Notes: generated by a model from the letters alone, not told the origin. Shown: positions 24,929 through 34,036, numbered from the stretch's first letter. The stretch: DNA of 64,000 nucleotides from JBDZVM01 sp040255675 (GCA_040255675.1 JBDZVM010000013.1:1-64000), one strand, 5' to 3'. Translations and numbers: made by a program.

Positions 24929-26005
24929 ATGCCAGAAGCCATGCCAGGCGATTCAGGTAGAGCCGCGCACGCGCGCGACGAGATCGACCATCAGCCCGAC
25001 AATCGGTCGGTGCAGACCCGCATCGTGGTGCCGGGCGCCCACTCGATGGTGAGCTTGCTCGGGTCTCGCGACGAATTGCTACGCATCATCGAGCGTGCCT
25101 TCGACAGCGACATCCACGTGCGGGGCAACGAGATCACGCTTACCGGCGATCCCGCCGAAAATGGCGTAGTGGCCCAGCTTTTCGAGGAGTTGATAGCGCT
25201 GCTCAGCAGCGGCACGATTCTCACCCCCGACGCCGTCGAGCGTAGCGTCGCGATGTTGCGCAGCGCGGCGCCCGAACGGCCGACCGAGGTGCTCACCGTC
25301 GACATCTTGTCGTCGCGCGGGCGCACGATCAGGCCGAAGTCGGTCAACCAAAAGCGTTACGTCGATGCTATCGACACGCACACGGTCGTCTTCGCGATCG
25401 GCCCGGCCGGCACGGGCAAGACGTACCTCGCGGTGGCCAAAGCCGTGCAGGCACTTCAGGCCAAGCAGGTCAACCGCATCATCTTGACCCGGCCCGCGGT
25501 CGAAGCCGGCGAGCGATTGGGGTTCTTGCCAGGCACTCTCTACGAAAAAATCGACCCGTACTTGCGGCCGCTCTACGACGCGTTGCACGACATGGTCGAG
25601 CCCGACTCGATTCCACGACTCATGCAAAGTGGCACCATCGAAGTCGCGCCTTTGGCATATATGCGTGGCCGTACGCTAAACGACGCGTTCATCATTCTCG
25701 ACGAAGCGCAAAATACCACGCCTGAGCAGATGAAGATGTTCCTTACCCGGTTGGGTTTCGGCTCGAAAATGGTGGTCACCGGCGACATTACGCAAGTCGA
25801 CCTTCCTGGCAATACGGCGAGCGGTTTGCGTGTGGTCCGCGACATTCTCGGCGGCATTCCCGATGTCCATTTCACGACGCTCGGCAGCAGTGACGTCGTC
25901 CGGCACAAACTGGTGAGCGCGATCGTCGACGCGTACGAGCGCTTCGACGCCGCCGCCGAAGGCGCTGCCTCGGTGCAATCGCGTCGCGGCGGCCGGACCC
26001 GCTAA
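24929..26005 (+). CDS. phoH: PhoH family ATPase
   Basis: 358 residues. The P-loop GPAGTGKT (158-165) and Walker B ILDEAQN (about 254-260) define a PhoH-type helicase-like ATPase; the N-terminal half is a KH-like region (LLGSRDELLRIIERAFDSDIHVRGNEITLTGD). Its role with YbeY in RNA processing is supported by gene order across bacteria. Followed 9 bases later by ybeY. An in-frame ATG at 24941 is an alternative start. Confidence 0.95.
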   Translation: MPEAMPGDSGRAAHARDEIDHQPDNRSVQTRIVVPGAHSMVSLLGSRDELLRIIERAFDSDIHVRGNEITLTGDPAENGVVAQLFEELIALLSSGTILTPDAVERSVAMLRSAAPERPTEVLTVDILSSRGRTIRPKSVNQKRYVDAIDTHTVVFAIGPAGTGKTYLAVAKAVQALQAKQVNRIILTRPAVEAGERLGFLPGTLYEKIDPYLRPLYDALHDMVEPDSIPRLMQSGTIEVAPLAYMRGRTLNDAFIILDEAQNTTPEQMKMFLTRLGFGSKMVVTGDITQVDLPGNTASGLRVVRDILGGIPDVHFTTLGSSDVVRHKLVSAIVDAYERFDAAAEGAASVQSRRGGRTR

Positions 26006-26014
26006 GGGCACGCG

Positions 26015-26503
26015 ATGAGCACCGAGTTATCGAACGAGTCCGGCGTGGCCGTCGACGAGCTGCGGCTGGTGGGATTGTCGCGCTACATCCTCGACGCGAT
26101 GCGCATTCATCCGCTCGCCGAACTGTCGATCAGGCTGGTCGACGAAGGCGAGATGGCAAACCTGCACGAGCGGTTCATGGACGAGCCCGGCCCCACCGAC
26201 GTGTTGTCGTTCCCGATGGACGAACTTCGCCCGGGCCGTGTCGACGCCGAGTTCGACGACACCGACATGCCCGCGATGGTCGGCGACGTCGTGCTGTGCC
26301 CGGTGGTCGCCGAAAAGCAGGCGCGCGTCGCCGGTCAGTCAACGCAAGACGAGCTCGAACTCCTGTGCGTTCACGGCATCTTGCACTTGCTCGGATACGA
26401 CCATGCCGAGCCGGACGATGAACGTGAGATGTTTTCGCTCCAGGCTCGGTTGCTCGACGCGTGGCGCGAAGGCCGTGAGAAACCAGGTGTCGAGGTCCGG
26501 TGA
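26015..26503 (+). CDS. ybeY: endoribonuclease YbeY
   Basis: 162 residues. The zinc-binding motif H-x3-H-x5-H is HGILHLLGYDH (H120, H124, H130). Also visible are FMDEPGPTDVLSFPMDE and GDVVLCPVVAEKQA. YbeY is a metal-dependent endoribonuclease needed for 16S rRNA 3'-end maturation. The stop overlaps the next start by 4 bases (GTGA). Confidence 0.96.
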   Translation: MSTELSNESGVAVDELRLVGLSRYILDAMRIHPLAELSIRLVDEGEMANLHERFMDEPGPTDVLSFPMDELRPGRVDAEFDDTDMPAMVGDVVLCPVVAEKQARVAGQSTQDELELLCVHGILHLLGYDHAEPDDEREMFSLQARLLDAWREGREKPGVEVR

Positions 26504-27891
26504 GTCCGAGCGAGATCTTGTTGCCGATCGGTGCCGCGGTATTGGTCGTCATCGCCGGACTATGCGCGGCCGCCGACGCCGCGTTGTCGCGAGTCTCTCG
26601 GGTGCACGTCGAGAATTATTTGCGTGACGGAAAGCGGGGCGCCGCGTCGTTGCACCGGGTCATCGCCGATCCGCCGCGCTACCTCAACTTGGTGCTGCTT
26701 CTTCGGGTGGTCGGGGAGATGGCGGCCGCGGTGATGGTCGCGGTCTGGGCCGTCGAGGAATTCGGGCTGAGCTGGTCGACAGTGTTGATCGCGGCCGTCG
26801 TGATGGTGCTCGTGAGCTACATCGCGGTTGGCGTCACGCCGCGCACGGTCGGGCGCCAACATGCCGACGGCGTCGCGCTCGTGGCGGCGCCCGTCGTGTA
26901 CCGCCTCGCGGTCGTCTTGGGCCCGTTGCCGAAGCTCCTCATCACGGTCGGCAACGCACTGACCCCCGGCCGCGGCTTTCGCGACGGCCCGTTCACCAGC
27001 GAAGCCGAACTGCGCGACCTGGTCGACCTCGCCGAAGCCAGCAAGGTCATCGAAAGCGGCGAACGCCGCATGATCCATTCCGTGTTCGAGTTCGGCGACA
27101 CGATCGTGCGCGAGGTCATGGTGCCGCGCACCGACATCGTGTTCATCGAGCGCACGAAAACGTTGCGGCAGGCTATCTCTCTCGCGCTGCGAAGCGGATT
27201 CTCCCGAATTCCAGTCGTGGGTGAGAACGAGGACGACGTCGTCGGCATCGTTTACCTGCGCGACCTGGCGCGGCGCACGTACGAATATCGCGACTCCGAG
27301 ACCACCGAACGCGTCGAATCGCTGATGCGTCCGGCGACGTTCGTCCCCGACAGCAAGCCGGTCGACGAACTGCTTCGCGACATGCAGGCCGAGCGCATCC
27401 ACGTCGCGATCGTCGTCGACGAATACGGTGGCACCGCCGGGCTCGTCACGATCGAAGACATCATCGAGGAGATCGTCGGCGAAATCACCGACGAGCACGA
27501 TCGAGAAGCGCCGCGCGTCGAAGAACTGCCCGACGGCGCGATGCGAGTGACGGCACGCCTGCCGGTCGACGAGCTCGAGGAGTTGTTCGACGTTAAGCTC
27601 GAATCGGAGGACGACGGCGTCGAAACGGTCGCCGGCTTGCTCGCCCAAGCCCTCGGCCGGGTGCCCATCCCTGGCGCCGCCGCGCGCATCGGCGATCTCG
27701 AGCTCGAAGCCGAAGGCACGCGCGGACGCCGAAATCGCATTGCCACGATTCTCGTCAAGCGCCTCGACGTAGACGGCGCGGAGCGTAACGGTGACGCGGC
27801 CGGCGAAGCGTCGTTGACCACACCAGATGTCGTGGTCGACAGCAGCGAAGCCGCTCAAGCCAACCCGGCACGAGGAGGGTTCGATGCCTGA
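26500..27891 (+). CDS. CorC/HlyC-type transporter-associated CBS protein
   Basis: 463 residues. N-terminal DUF21/CNNM membrane domain (four hydrophobic segments in about 1-150, with DAALSRVSRVHVENYLRDGK), a pair of CBS domains (about 200-325, VMVPRTDIVFIERTKTLRQAI and VDELLRDMQAERIHVAIVVDEYGGTAGLVTIEDIIEEIVGEI, the latter split by the strand turn), and a CorC_HlyC C-terminal domain (RVTARLPVDELEELFDVKLESEDDGVETVAGLL, split). It is linked to magnesium or cobalt efflux. It belongs to the ybeY-corC-cdd-like-era neighbourhood. Confidence 0.93.
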   Translation: MSPSEILLPIGAAVLVVIAGLCAAADAALSRVSRVHVENYLRDGKRGAASLHRVIADPPRYLNLVLLLRVVGEMAAAVMVAVWAVEEFGLSWSTVLIAAVVMVLVSYIAVGVTPRTVGRQHADGVALVAAPVVYRLAVVLGPLPKLLITVGNALTPGRGFRDGPFTSEAELRDLVDLAEASKVIESGERRMIHSVFEFGDTIVREVMVPRTDIVFIERTKTLRQAISLALRSGFSRIPVVGENEDDVVGIVYLRDLARRTYEYRDSETTERVESLMRPATFVPDSKPVDELLRDMQAERIHVAIVVDEYGGTAGLVTIEDIIEEIVGEITDEHDREAPRVEELPDGAMRVTARLPVDELEELFDVKLESEDDGVETVAGLLAQALGRVPIPGAAARIGDLELEAEGTRGRRNRIATILVKRLDVDGAERNGDAAGEASLTTPDVVVDSSEAAQANPARGGFDA

Positions 27892-28237
27892 ACCGGTGGT
27901 GCTCGAAGCCGACGACGCGAAACTCGTCACACTCGCGCGGTCGGCGCGAGCGCGCAACGCCGCGGCCGAGGGTGCGGCAGTGCGCGACGAGACCGGGCGT
28001 ACGTATGTGGCCACCTCGGTCGCCTTGCCGTCGCTTCGGCTATCCGCCCTGCAGGCAGCGGTCGTGATGGCGGTGGCCAGCGGTGCGGGCGGTCTCGAGG
28101 CCGCGGCGGTGGTCACGCCGTCCGCGCCGGCCGTCACGGCGCTTCGCGACGACGACCGCACGGTTCTTTCCGACCTGACCCCTGGAATCCCGGTCTTCGT
28201 CGCCGCGACCGACGGCGTCGTGCACGCCATCGCGTGA
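27884..28237 (+). CDS. cytidine-deaminase-like protein lacking zinc ligands
   Basis: 117 residues. The layout (KLVTLARSARARNAAAEGAAVRDETGRTYVATSVALPSLRLSALQAAV read in segments) follows the cytidine deaminase fold and the position between corC and era matches the actinobacterial cdd-like gene. The catalytic CAE/HAE motif and the PCxxC zinc motif are absent (RLSALQAAVVMAV stands where the first should be), so it should not deaminate. ATG at 27884 overlaps the corC stop by 8 bases. Confidence 0.8.
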   Translation: MPEPVVLEADDAKLVTLARSARARNAAAEGAAVRDETGRTYVATSVALPSLRLSALQAAVVMAVASGAGGLEAAAVVTPSAPAVTALRDDDRTVLSDLTPGIPVFVAATDGVVHAIA

Positions 28238-28486
28238 GGTGCAGCCGATTCGGGCATCGCTCTTGTATTGGCACGAACTGGGTAAAGGAGGCCTGAACTC
28301 CCGCTGTGTTTAGGCCGAATAGCACGTGTGTGACGCCATTCGGGCTCTTGCGCGGTTGCTGATTCCCGACGAAATTCGAACGGTGCGCACTAAACAGCGC
28401 AGCGTTCGCCGTGCTTCCCAGCCCACGATGACCCTGCCGACAGATGGGAGTCGCGGACAACCGGCGCACTGGTCATCCGGCTCCTC

Positions 28487-30097
28487 GTGCTGCTGGCTCC
28501 GGTTTTGGCCTCGATCGGCGCGGCGTTCATCGTCACGAGGCTGTTGCCCTCGCCGTCGGGTGGCGCGCCTCGGGCCGTCTGGCTGATCGGCGTCGTTCTT
28601 GGCTGCAGCCTGCTCGCCTGGCCCGCCCGGCGGCAGTTGCGGCGGCTACTTCCGATGGCCGCGCTTTTGGAACTGTCGATCCTCTTCCCCGGCGAAGCGC
28701 CCACGCGATGGAAGGTCGCCCGCGAAGCCGGTTCAGTGCGGCATCTCGAACTCTTGGCGAACGGCGTTCCCGAAGCCGAGCCGACCAAGGCGGCCGTGAC
28801 GATCCTCGCGCTGGTGGCTTCGCTCGCGAAGCACGACCGGGTGACCCGGGGGCACTCCGATCGGGTACGCGTGTTCACGGACATGATCGCGGAGGAAATG
28901 AAGCTGCCGAAAGTCGATCGTGACCGGTTGCGCTGGGCCGCCCTGATCCACGACATCGGCAAGCTCGACGTGCCGGCTCGCCTGCTTCGCAAGCCCGCGA
29001 AGCCGACAGCCTCGGAATGGCGCCGGCTGCGCATGCACCCGGAGGTCGGCGCGCGGCTCACGGCGCCGCTCGCGTCCTGGCTTGGCGAATATGCCAAAGT
29101 CGTCGTCCAGCATCACGAGCATTTCGACGGCAGCGGGTATCCGGCGGGTTTGACGGGCAACGAGATCAGCCTTGGCGCGCGGATCGTCGGGCTGGCCGAC
29201 GCCTTCGAGGTGATGACAGCGCCGCGTCCGTACAAGCGCGCGTTCTCCCGGGTGCAAGCGTTGCGCGAGGTCATCGAGTGCAGCGGCACGCATTTCGATC
29301 CGGACGTCGTCCGGGCGCTCCTCGCCGTTTCGACGCCTCGGCTTCGCCGTGCGCTTGGCCCGGCAAGTTGGATCGGCCAGATTCCGGTCGTAGGGACGGC
29401 GCCGGGCGGCGGCATTCCAGCCGTCGCGACCAGCGTCGCCCGCGGCGCGGGCACGGTGATGCTCGGCGGAGTCGCGAGCGCCGTCGTGGCCGGCGGTGTG
29501 GGCGTCGGCGGTGTGGGCGTCGGCGGTGTGGGCGGTGGCGGGTTACCGCCGTCCGGCACCGATCAGCCGGTGACCACGATGCCCTACCGCCCGGCGGCGC
29601 ACGATCAGTCGTCCACCGGATCGGTTGTGACGAGCACGGGAACGATGCCCGTCCGGAACGTGGCGCCGCTCGCGCCATCCCCTTCGCCCTCGTCGCCCGC
29701 GGCCGTCCGCTCTGGCGCGCAGTCCGGCGTCCAGCCCGCGGCGTCACCGTCGCCGACCGGATCGGCGAACTCGGCCGGCTCCGACGCGGTGACCAACACC
29801 GTGACCAACGCCGTGACCAGCGTGACCGGAACTGTCGATCAGCTCGCTGGGGCGGTCGGCAGTACCGTAGGCCAGGTAACCGATGGAGTCGGTAACACTC
29901 TCGACACGCTCACGGGCGGGCTCACCGATCCCGTCACAAGCACGGTGAGCGGCACGGTTGACTCAGTCACGGGCGGGCTCACCGACACGTTGAGCGGCCT
30001 CACTGGCGGCTCTGATCCTTCGAGTACGGCCTCGCCCTCGCCGTCCGATGGAGATACCTCGAGCGGCGGCCTGCTTGGTGGGTTGCTCGGGCAGTGA
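28487..30097 (+). CDS. HD-GYP phosphodiesterase-like protein with low-complexity tail
   Basis: 536 residues. Two N-terminal membrane helices (about 4-20, 30-46) are followed by an HD-GYP domain: RGHSDRV (121-127), HDIGKLDVP (155-163), HHEHFDGSGYP (209-219, the GYP loop) and ADAFEVMTAPRPYK. Such domains hydrolyse cyclic-di-GMP. A third hydrophobic stretch (about 322-352) leads to a 180-residue Thr/Ser/Val/Gly-rich tail with repeated VTNxVTxxVTGTVD-like patterns. The start is uncertain: the GTG at 28487 is the only standard start in an open frame that extends to 28394; no ribosome-binding site is visible. Confidence 0.88.
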   Translation: MLLAPVLASIGAAFIVTRLLPSPSGGAPRAVWLIGVVLGCSLLAWPARRQLRRLLPMAALLELSILFPGEAPTRWKVAREAGSVRHLELLANGVPEAEPTKAAVTILALVASLAKHDRVTRGHSDRVRVFTDMIAEEMKLPKVDRDRLRWAALIHDIGKLDVPARLLRKPAKPTASEWRRLRMHPEVGARLTAPLASWLGEYAKVVVQHHEHFDGSGYPAGLTGNEISLGARIVGLADAFEVMTAPRPYKRAFSRVQALREVIECSGTHFDPDVVRALLAVSTPRLRRALGPASWIGQIPVVGTAPGGGIPAVATSVARGAGTVMLGGVASAVVAGGVGVGGVGVGGVGGGGLPPSGTDQPVTTMPYRPAAHDQSSTGSVVTSTGTMPVRNVAPLAPSPSPSSPAAVRSGAQSGVQPAASPSPTGSANSAGSDAVTNTVTNAVTSVTGTVDQLAGAVGSTVGQVTDGVGNTLDTLTGGLTDPVTSTVSGTVDSVTGGLTDTLSGLTGGSDPSSTASPSPSDGDTSSGGLLGGLLGQ

Positions 30098-30167
30098 CCC
30101 GCCCGGCCTGACGCCGTTTCCGCACGCCGTTTCCGCACGCCAGGTCGAGGTACGGGAGACTTGCGGC

Positions 30168-31064
30168 GTGACCCCCACCCACCGGTCCGGCTTCGTCTGT
30201 GTCGTCGGGCGGCCGAATGCCGGCAAGTCGACCCTGCTCAACGCGATGGTGGGGCAGAAGGTCGCGATCACTAGCGATCGACCGCAGACCACCCGGCACG
30301 CGGTTCGCGGCATCGTGCACCGGCCCGACGCTCAACTCGTGGTCGTCGACACGCCAGGCTTGCACAAGCCGCGCACGCTACTCGGCGAACGCCTCAACGA
30401 CGTCGTCCGGACAACGCTCGCCGAGGTCGACGTCATCGTGTTTTGCTTGCCCGCCAACGAAAAAATCGGTCCGGGCGACCGGTTCATCGCCGCTGAGCTG
30501 GCGAAGGTGAAGCGCACGCCTGCGCTTGCGGTCGCCACGAAAACCGACCTCTCCGATCCGGCCACCATCGCGGAGCGGCTGCTCGCCGTTTCCCAGCTGG
30601 GGGAATGGGCTGAAATCGTGCCGGTGTCGGCAATCGCCGGTGATCAGGTCGACCTGCTGACGGAGTTGCTAGTGGCTCGGCTGCCCGAGGGCCCGGCCCT
30701 TTATCCCGAGGGGGAGCTCACCGACGAGCCCGAGCAGGTGCTGGTCGCGGAATTCATCCGCGAGGCGGCGCTGGCCGGCGTGCGCGACGAGCTTCCGCAC
30801 AGTTTGGCCGTCGTCGTCGAAGAAATGGCACCCCGAGAGGAGCGTGCTGACCTCATCGACGTCCACGCCGTCATGTACGTCGAGCGGGCGAGTCAGAAAG
30901 CTATCGTGATCGGGACGGGCGGTGCGCGACTTCGTGAGGTGGGCACGAAGGCCCGCCAGCAAGCGGAAAAGTTGCTCGGAACAAAGGTGTTTTTGGATTT
31001 GCGGGTTAAGGTCGCCAAGGATTGGCAGCGCGATCCCGCGAAGTTGCGGCGCCTTGGGTTCTAG
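30168..31064 (+). CDS. era: GTPase Era
   Basis: 298 residues. G1 GRPNAGKST (14-22), G3 DTPGLH, G4 TKTD, and the C-terminal KH domain (VMYVERASQKAIVIGTGG ... LDLRVKVAKDWQRDP). Era assists 30S assembly and 16S maturation, and acts with YbeY nearby. GTG start at 30168 follows GGGAG; an upstream in-frame ATG at 30048 would add 40 non-conserved residues. It ends overlapping the end of the convergent GNAT gene by 4 bases. Confidence 0.96.
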   Translation: MTPTHRSGFVCVVGRPNAGKSTLLNAMVGQKVAITSDRPQTTRHAVRGIVHRPDAQLVVVDTPGLHKPRTLLGERLNDVVRTTLAEVDVIVFCLPANEKIGPGDRFIAAELAKVKRTPALAVATKTDLSDPATIAERLLAVSQLGEWAEIVPVSAIAGDQVDLLTELLVARLPEGPALYPEGELTDEPEQVLVAEFIREAALAGVRDELPHSLAVVVEEMAPREERADLIDVHAVMYVERASQKAIVIGTGGARLREVGTKARQQAEKLLGTKVFLDLRVKVAKDWQRDPAKLRRLGF

Positions 31065-32098
31065 CGGCGAGCCGCCCTGGCAGGCGTCGCGACGCGCGGG
31101 CCGCGGCACAGGCTCGCGACGTCGAATTGCCATTCGTTCCAGGTGGCGACCGGCTTGAATCCGAGTTCCGTGTTGATGTGGCGCATCGCCGCGTTTTCTG
31201 TGGCGTTCCAGGTAAGGATTGCCTCTAGTCGCGGTTCTTCGCCGGCGAGCCAGCGCAACATTTCGGCTTTCACCCAGCGACCCAGACCGCGATTTCGGTG
31301 CTCAGGCTGGACGACGGTGTCTTCCTGATACGCCGCTGACGGGCGGCCGAGCGGAAGATTGACACAGGTGAGCCCCGCGAGTTCGCCGGTCGGGTCGTGG
31401 CGGGCGACCACCACATAGCTGCGCCAGCCACGGCGCAGCGCAGCGCGCTCGTCGGCCCTGATCCTTTCCGGCGACCATTCGATCACCAGGTCGAGTTCGC
31501 CAAGCGGCGCCGTGTTCATGGCCTCTCGTAGCTTGGCGGTTGCCTCGACCAGATCGTCGGGGCATCGGTCGATCCAGCGCGTCACCGAATAGTCGGACGC
31601 GCGTTCGCTTCGGCGCGCGATCCATCGGTCGACGAGCGGGCGGTCGAGATCGGCGAGCCGCAACAGGCTCGCGGTGCTGCCTAACGCCGGCTTCGCGCCG
31701 AGGGCGGCGAGTGTGGCGGCGCCTGGTGAATCGTCGGGCGCTTCCACGAGGAGGCTGCGTCTGCCGTCGTCGCTCGCCGCGCGCGCGGCCATGCCGATCA
31801 AGGTCTTGCCGAGGCCGGCCCGCCGGCGCGATTCATCGACACGGACGTCGAGCATCGCGAGCTGCGGGTTGTCGAGCAGCGGAAGCTCCAAGACGGTCGC
31901 GGCGACAACGGAGCTCGCGTCGACAAGTAGCCAGCCTCGACGCGCCATGAGGTCGTCGGAGAGGGCGCCCGCGAGCGCTTCGTCGAACGGCGTCGGGGGC
32001 ACGTACGGCTCGAGTTCGCGATCGGTTGCCGCGCGCAACGCGTGCCATGAGCGAAGAAGATGCCCGGGGGTGTCGGCGTCGAGAGGAACCGCGTCCAT
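31061..32098 (-). CDS. tandem GNAT-domain acetyltransferase
   Basis: 345 residues with two GNAT folds. The first (about 40-150) has VRVDESRRRAGLGKTLIGMA and the second (about 180-335) VVQPEHRNRGLGRWVKAEML and NINTELGF-like ATENAAMRHINTELGF; both have the Q/RxxGxG/A acetyl-CoA loop (RRAGLG and RNRGLG). The substrate is unknown. ATG at 32098 is chosen; an upstream start at 32194 would run through the leuA leader. The gene diverges from leuA. Confidence 0.85.
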   Translation of the reverse strand: MDAVPLDADTPGHLLRSWHALRAATDRELEPYVPPTPFDEALAGALSDDLMARRGWLLVDASSVVAATVLELPLLDNPQLAMLDVRVDESRRRAGLGKTLIGMAARAASDDGRRSLLVEAPDDSPGAATLAALGAKPALGSTASLLRLADLDRPLVDRWIARRSERASDYSVTRWIDRCPDDLVEATAKLREAMNTAPLGELDLVIEWSPERIRADERAALRRGWRSYVVVARHDPTGELAGLTCVNLPLGRPSAAYQEDTVVQPEHRNRGLGRWVKAEMLRWLAGEEPRLEAILTWNATENAAMRHINTELGFKPVATWNEWQFDVASLCRGPRVATPARAARR

Positions 32099-32167
32099 CG
32101 TCTCTTGGTACGTGACGCGCGCGGCGGGCGCAACCGGGTTTGGCCGCGCTCGGTGGTCGGCGTCCGC

Positions 32168-32173
32168 TATAGT
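32168..32173 (+). promoter_or_regulatory. -10 box of the leuA leader transcript
   Basis: TATAGT lies 8 bases before the ATG at 32182. This favours a leaderless leader-peptide mRNA, as at leuS. Confidence 0.5.
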
Positions 32174-32181
32174 CGATGACG

Positions 32182-32226
32182 ATGTTGCGGGCACTGCTCC
32201 TTAGCTGCCGCGGCGAGACCCTCTAA
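32182..32226 (+). CDS. leuA leader peptide (LEU element)
   Basis: The peptide MLRALLLSCRGETL contains three consecutive leucine codons (CTG CTC CTT) and the CRGE motif seen in actinobacterial LEU leader peptides. An in-frame ATG at 32176 could add MT. The leader overlaps the 5' arm of a strong hairpin. Confidence 0.85.
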   Translation: MLRALLLSCRGETL

Positions 32227-32294
32227 GGCCGGTCTCCTCGCCGCGGGATCGCTGCGTGCCGGCCGTTCGCCAAGCCCGCGACTTAGAGGAGCAG
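32208..32294 (+). promoter_or_regulatory. LEU-element RNA regulator of leuA translation
   Basis: CCGCGGCGAGACC (32208-32220) pairs with the right arm ending CGCCGCGG (32231-32246), with a 3-base bulge; the leader stop is in the loop. CTGCTCC (32194-32200), the leucine codons themselves, is complementary to GGAGCAG (32288-32294), the leuA ribosome-binding site. When leucine is plentiful the codons would be free to mask the site; ribosomes stalled there keep it open. The pairing is seen; the mechanism follows the published LEU-element model for actinobacteria. Confidence 0.8.
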
Positions 32295-32296
32295 CA

Positions 32297-34036
32297 GTGA
32301 CCAACCAACACGTTCTTTCGCGTCATCACAACTTCCAGCAGCGCAGCGGCATGCCGATCCACCGCTACGCGCGGTTTGCCGCCATCGACCTTCCCGACCG
32401 CACCTGGCCGACCAAGACGATCACCAAGGCGCCGCGCTGGCTCTCGACCGACCTGCGCGACGGCAACCAGGCGTTGATCGACCCCATGAGTCCCGCGCGC
32501 AAGCTGACTATGTTTCAGCTGCTTGTGAAGATGGGCTACAAGGAGATCGAGGTCGGCTTCCCGGCGGCGAGCCAGACCGACTTCGACTTCGTGCGCGGCA
32601 TCGTCGAAAACGACGAGGTTCCTGACGACGTCACCATTTCGGTGCTCACGCAGGCTCGCGAAGACCTGATCGAGCGCACGGTGCAAAGCCTGGTTGGTGC
32701 CAAGCGCGCCACCGTGCACCTGTACAACGCGACCGCACCGTTGTTCAGGCGAGTCGTTTTTCGTAATAGCAAAGAAGAAACTGTGGCGCTCGCCGTCGAC
32801 GGCACCAAAGCCGTCATGAAATTCGCCGACGAGTATCTGAAGAGCACCGAGGTCTTCGGCTACGAATATTCGCCGGAGATTTTCATCGACACCGAACTCG
32901 ACTTCGTCGTCGAGATTTGCGACGCGGTGATGGATGTCTGGCAGCCTGACGCCGACCGCGAAATCATCCTGAACCTGCCGGCCACCATCGAGCGGTCGAC
33001 CCCGAACGTCTACGCCGACCAGATCGAGTGGATGGGGCGCCACCTCACTCGTCGTGAGTTCGTCTGCCTGTCGGTGCACCCGCACAACGACAGGGGGTGC
33101 GCGGTCGCGGCGTCCGAACTCGCGGTGATGGCCGGTGCCGATCGTATCGAGGGCTGTCTGTTCGGTCACGGTGAGCGCACCGGCAACGTTGACCTGGTCA
33201 CTCTCGGCATGAACCTGTTCAGCCAAGGCATCGACCCGCAGATCGACTTCTCCGAAATCGACGAGGTTCGCCGCACGGTCGAGTACTGCACGCAGTTGCC
33301 GGTACACCCGCGCCATCCATACGCCGGCGACCTCGTCTACACCGCGTTTTCAGGCTCGCATCAAGACGCCATCAAGAAAGGTTTCGAGGCGTTCGAGGCG
33401 GAGGCGAAAGAGGCCGGCAAGTCGGTCGACGAGATGATGTGGGCGGTGCCCTATCTGCCGATCGATCCCAAGGACGTCGGTCGTTCGTACGAGGCCGTCA
33501 TCCGCGTCAACAGCCAGTCCGGCAAGGGCGGCGTCTCGTACGTCATGAAGACCGAATATCACCTCGAACTGCCGCGCCGGCTGCAAATCGAATTCTCGCG
33601 GGTCGTGCAACTCCACACCGACGAGGCGGGTGGCGAGGTGTCGCCGTCCGATATGTGGAAGATTTTCGAGGCCGAATATCTGACGGCGACCGAGCCGCTC
33701 GCCTTGTTGGCGCATCACACGTCGTCGGCCGTCGACGCGAAGGACGGTCTTTCGGTCGAGGTGCGCTACAACGGCGAGAAGCGTTTGCTCGAGGGCTCGG
33801 GCAACGGGCCGATCGCCGCGTTCGTCGACGCGCTATCAGAGACGGGCGTCGACGTAAGGGTGCTCGATTACACCGAGCACGCGTTGTCGGCTGGCGGCGA
33901 CGCCTCGGCTGCTGCCTACGTCGAGTGCGTCATCGACGGCGACGTCTGGTGGGGCGTAGGCGTCGACCCCAACATCGTCACCGCGTCGCTCAAGGCCGTG
34001 ATCAGCGCGGTGAACCGGGCGAGCCGCGCCGCGTAA
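32297..34036 (+). CDS. leuA: 2-isopropylmalate synthase
   Basis: 579 residues. First committed enzyme of leucine biosynthesis: acetyl-CoA plus 2-oxoisovalerate gives 2-isopropylmalate. The actinobacterial-type N terminus (RYARFAAIDLPDRTWPTKTITKAPRW in segments), the metal/active-site LSTDLRDGNQALIDPM motif, SVHPHNDRGCAVAASELA (HxH metal ligands), and the C-terminal LeuA allosteric dimer domain are present. GTG at 32297 after GGAGCAGCA. Translation is under a LEU leader. recO follows 62 bases after. Confidence 0.96.
   Translation: MTNQHVLSRHHNFQQRSGMPIHRYARFAAIDLPDRTWPTKTITKAPRWLSTDLRDGNQALIDPMSPARKLTMFQLLVKMGYKEIEVGFPAASQTDFDFVRGIVENDEVPDDVTISVLTQAREDLIERTVQSLVGAKRATVHLYNATAPLFRRVVFRNSKEETVALAVDGTKAVMKFADEYLKSTEVFGYEYSPEIFIDTELDFVVEICDAVMDVWQPDADREIILNLPATIERSTPNVYADQIEWMGRHLTRREFVCLSVHPHNDRGCAVAASELAVMAGADRIEGCLFGHGERTGNVDLVTLGMNLFSQGIDPQIDFSEIDEVRRTVEYCTQLPVHPRHPYAGDLVYTAFSGSHQDAIKKGFEAFEAEAKEAGKSVDEMMWAVPYLPIDPKDVGRSYEAVIRVNSQSGKGGVSYVMKTEYHLELPRRLQIEFSRVVQLHTDEAGGEVSPSDMWKIFEAEYLTATEPLALLAHHTSSAVDAKDGLSVEVRYNGEKRLLEGSGNGPIAAFVDALSETGVDVRVLDYTEHALSAGGDASAAAYVECVIDGDVWWGVGVDPNIVTASLKAVISAVNRASRAA

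Noticed and set aside
28306..28362. Possible short leader peptide after AAAGGAGG upstream of the HD-GYP gene
   Set aside because: The GTG (28306) is too far from the Shine-Dalgarno, no run of one amino acid is present, and no terminator-like structure follows.
31061..32194. Longer N terminus for the GNAT protein
   Set aside because: It would run through the leuA leader peptide and its -10; the ATG at 32098 gives the conserved domain without it.
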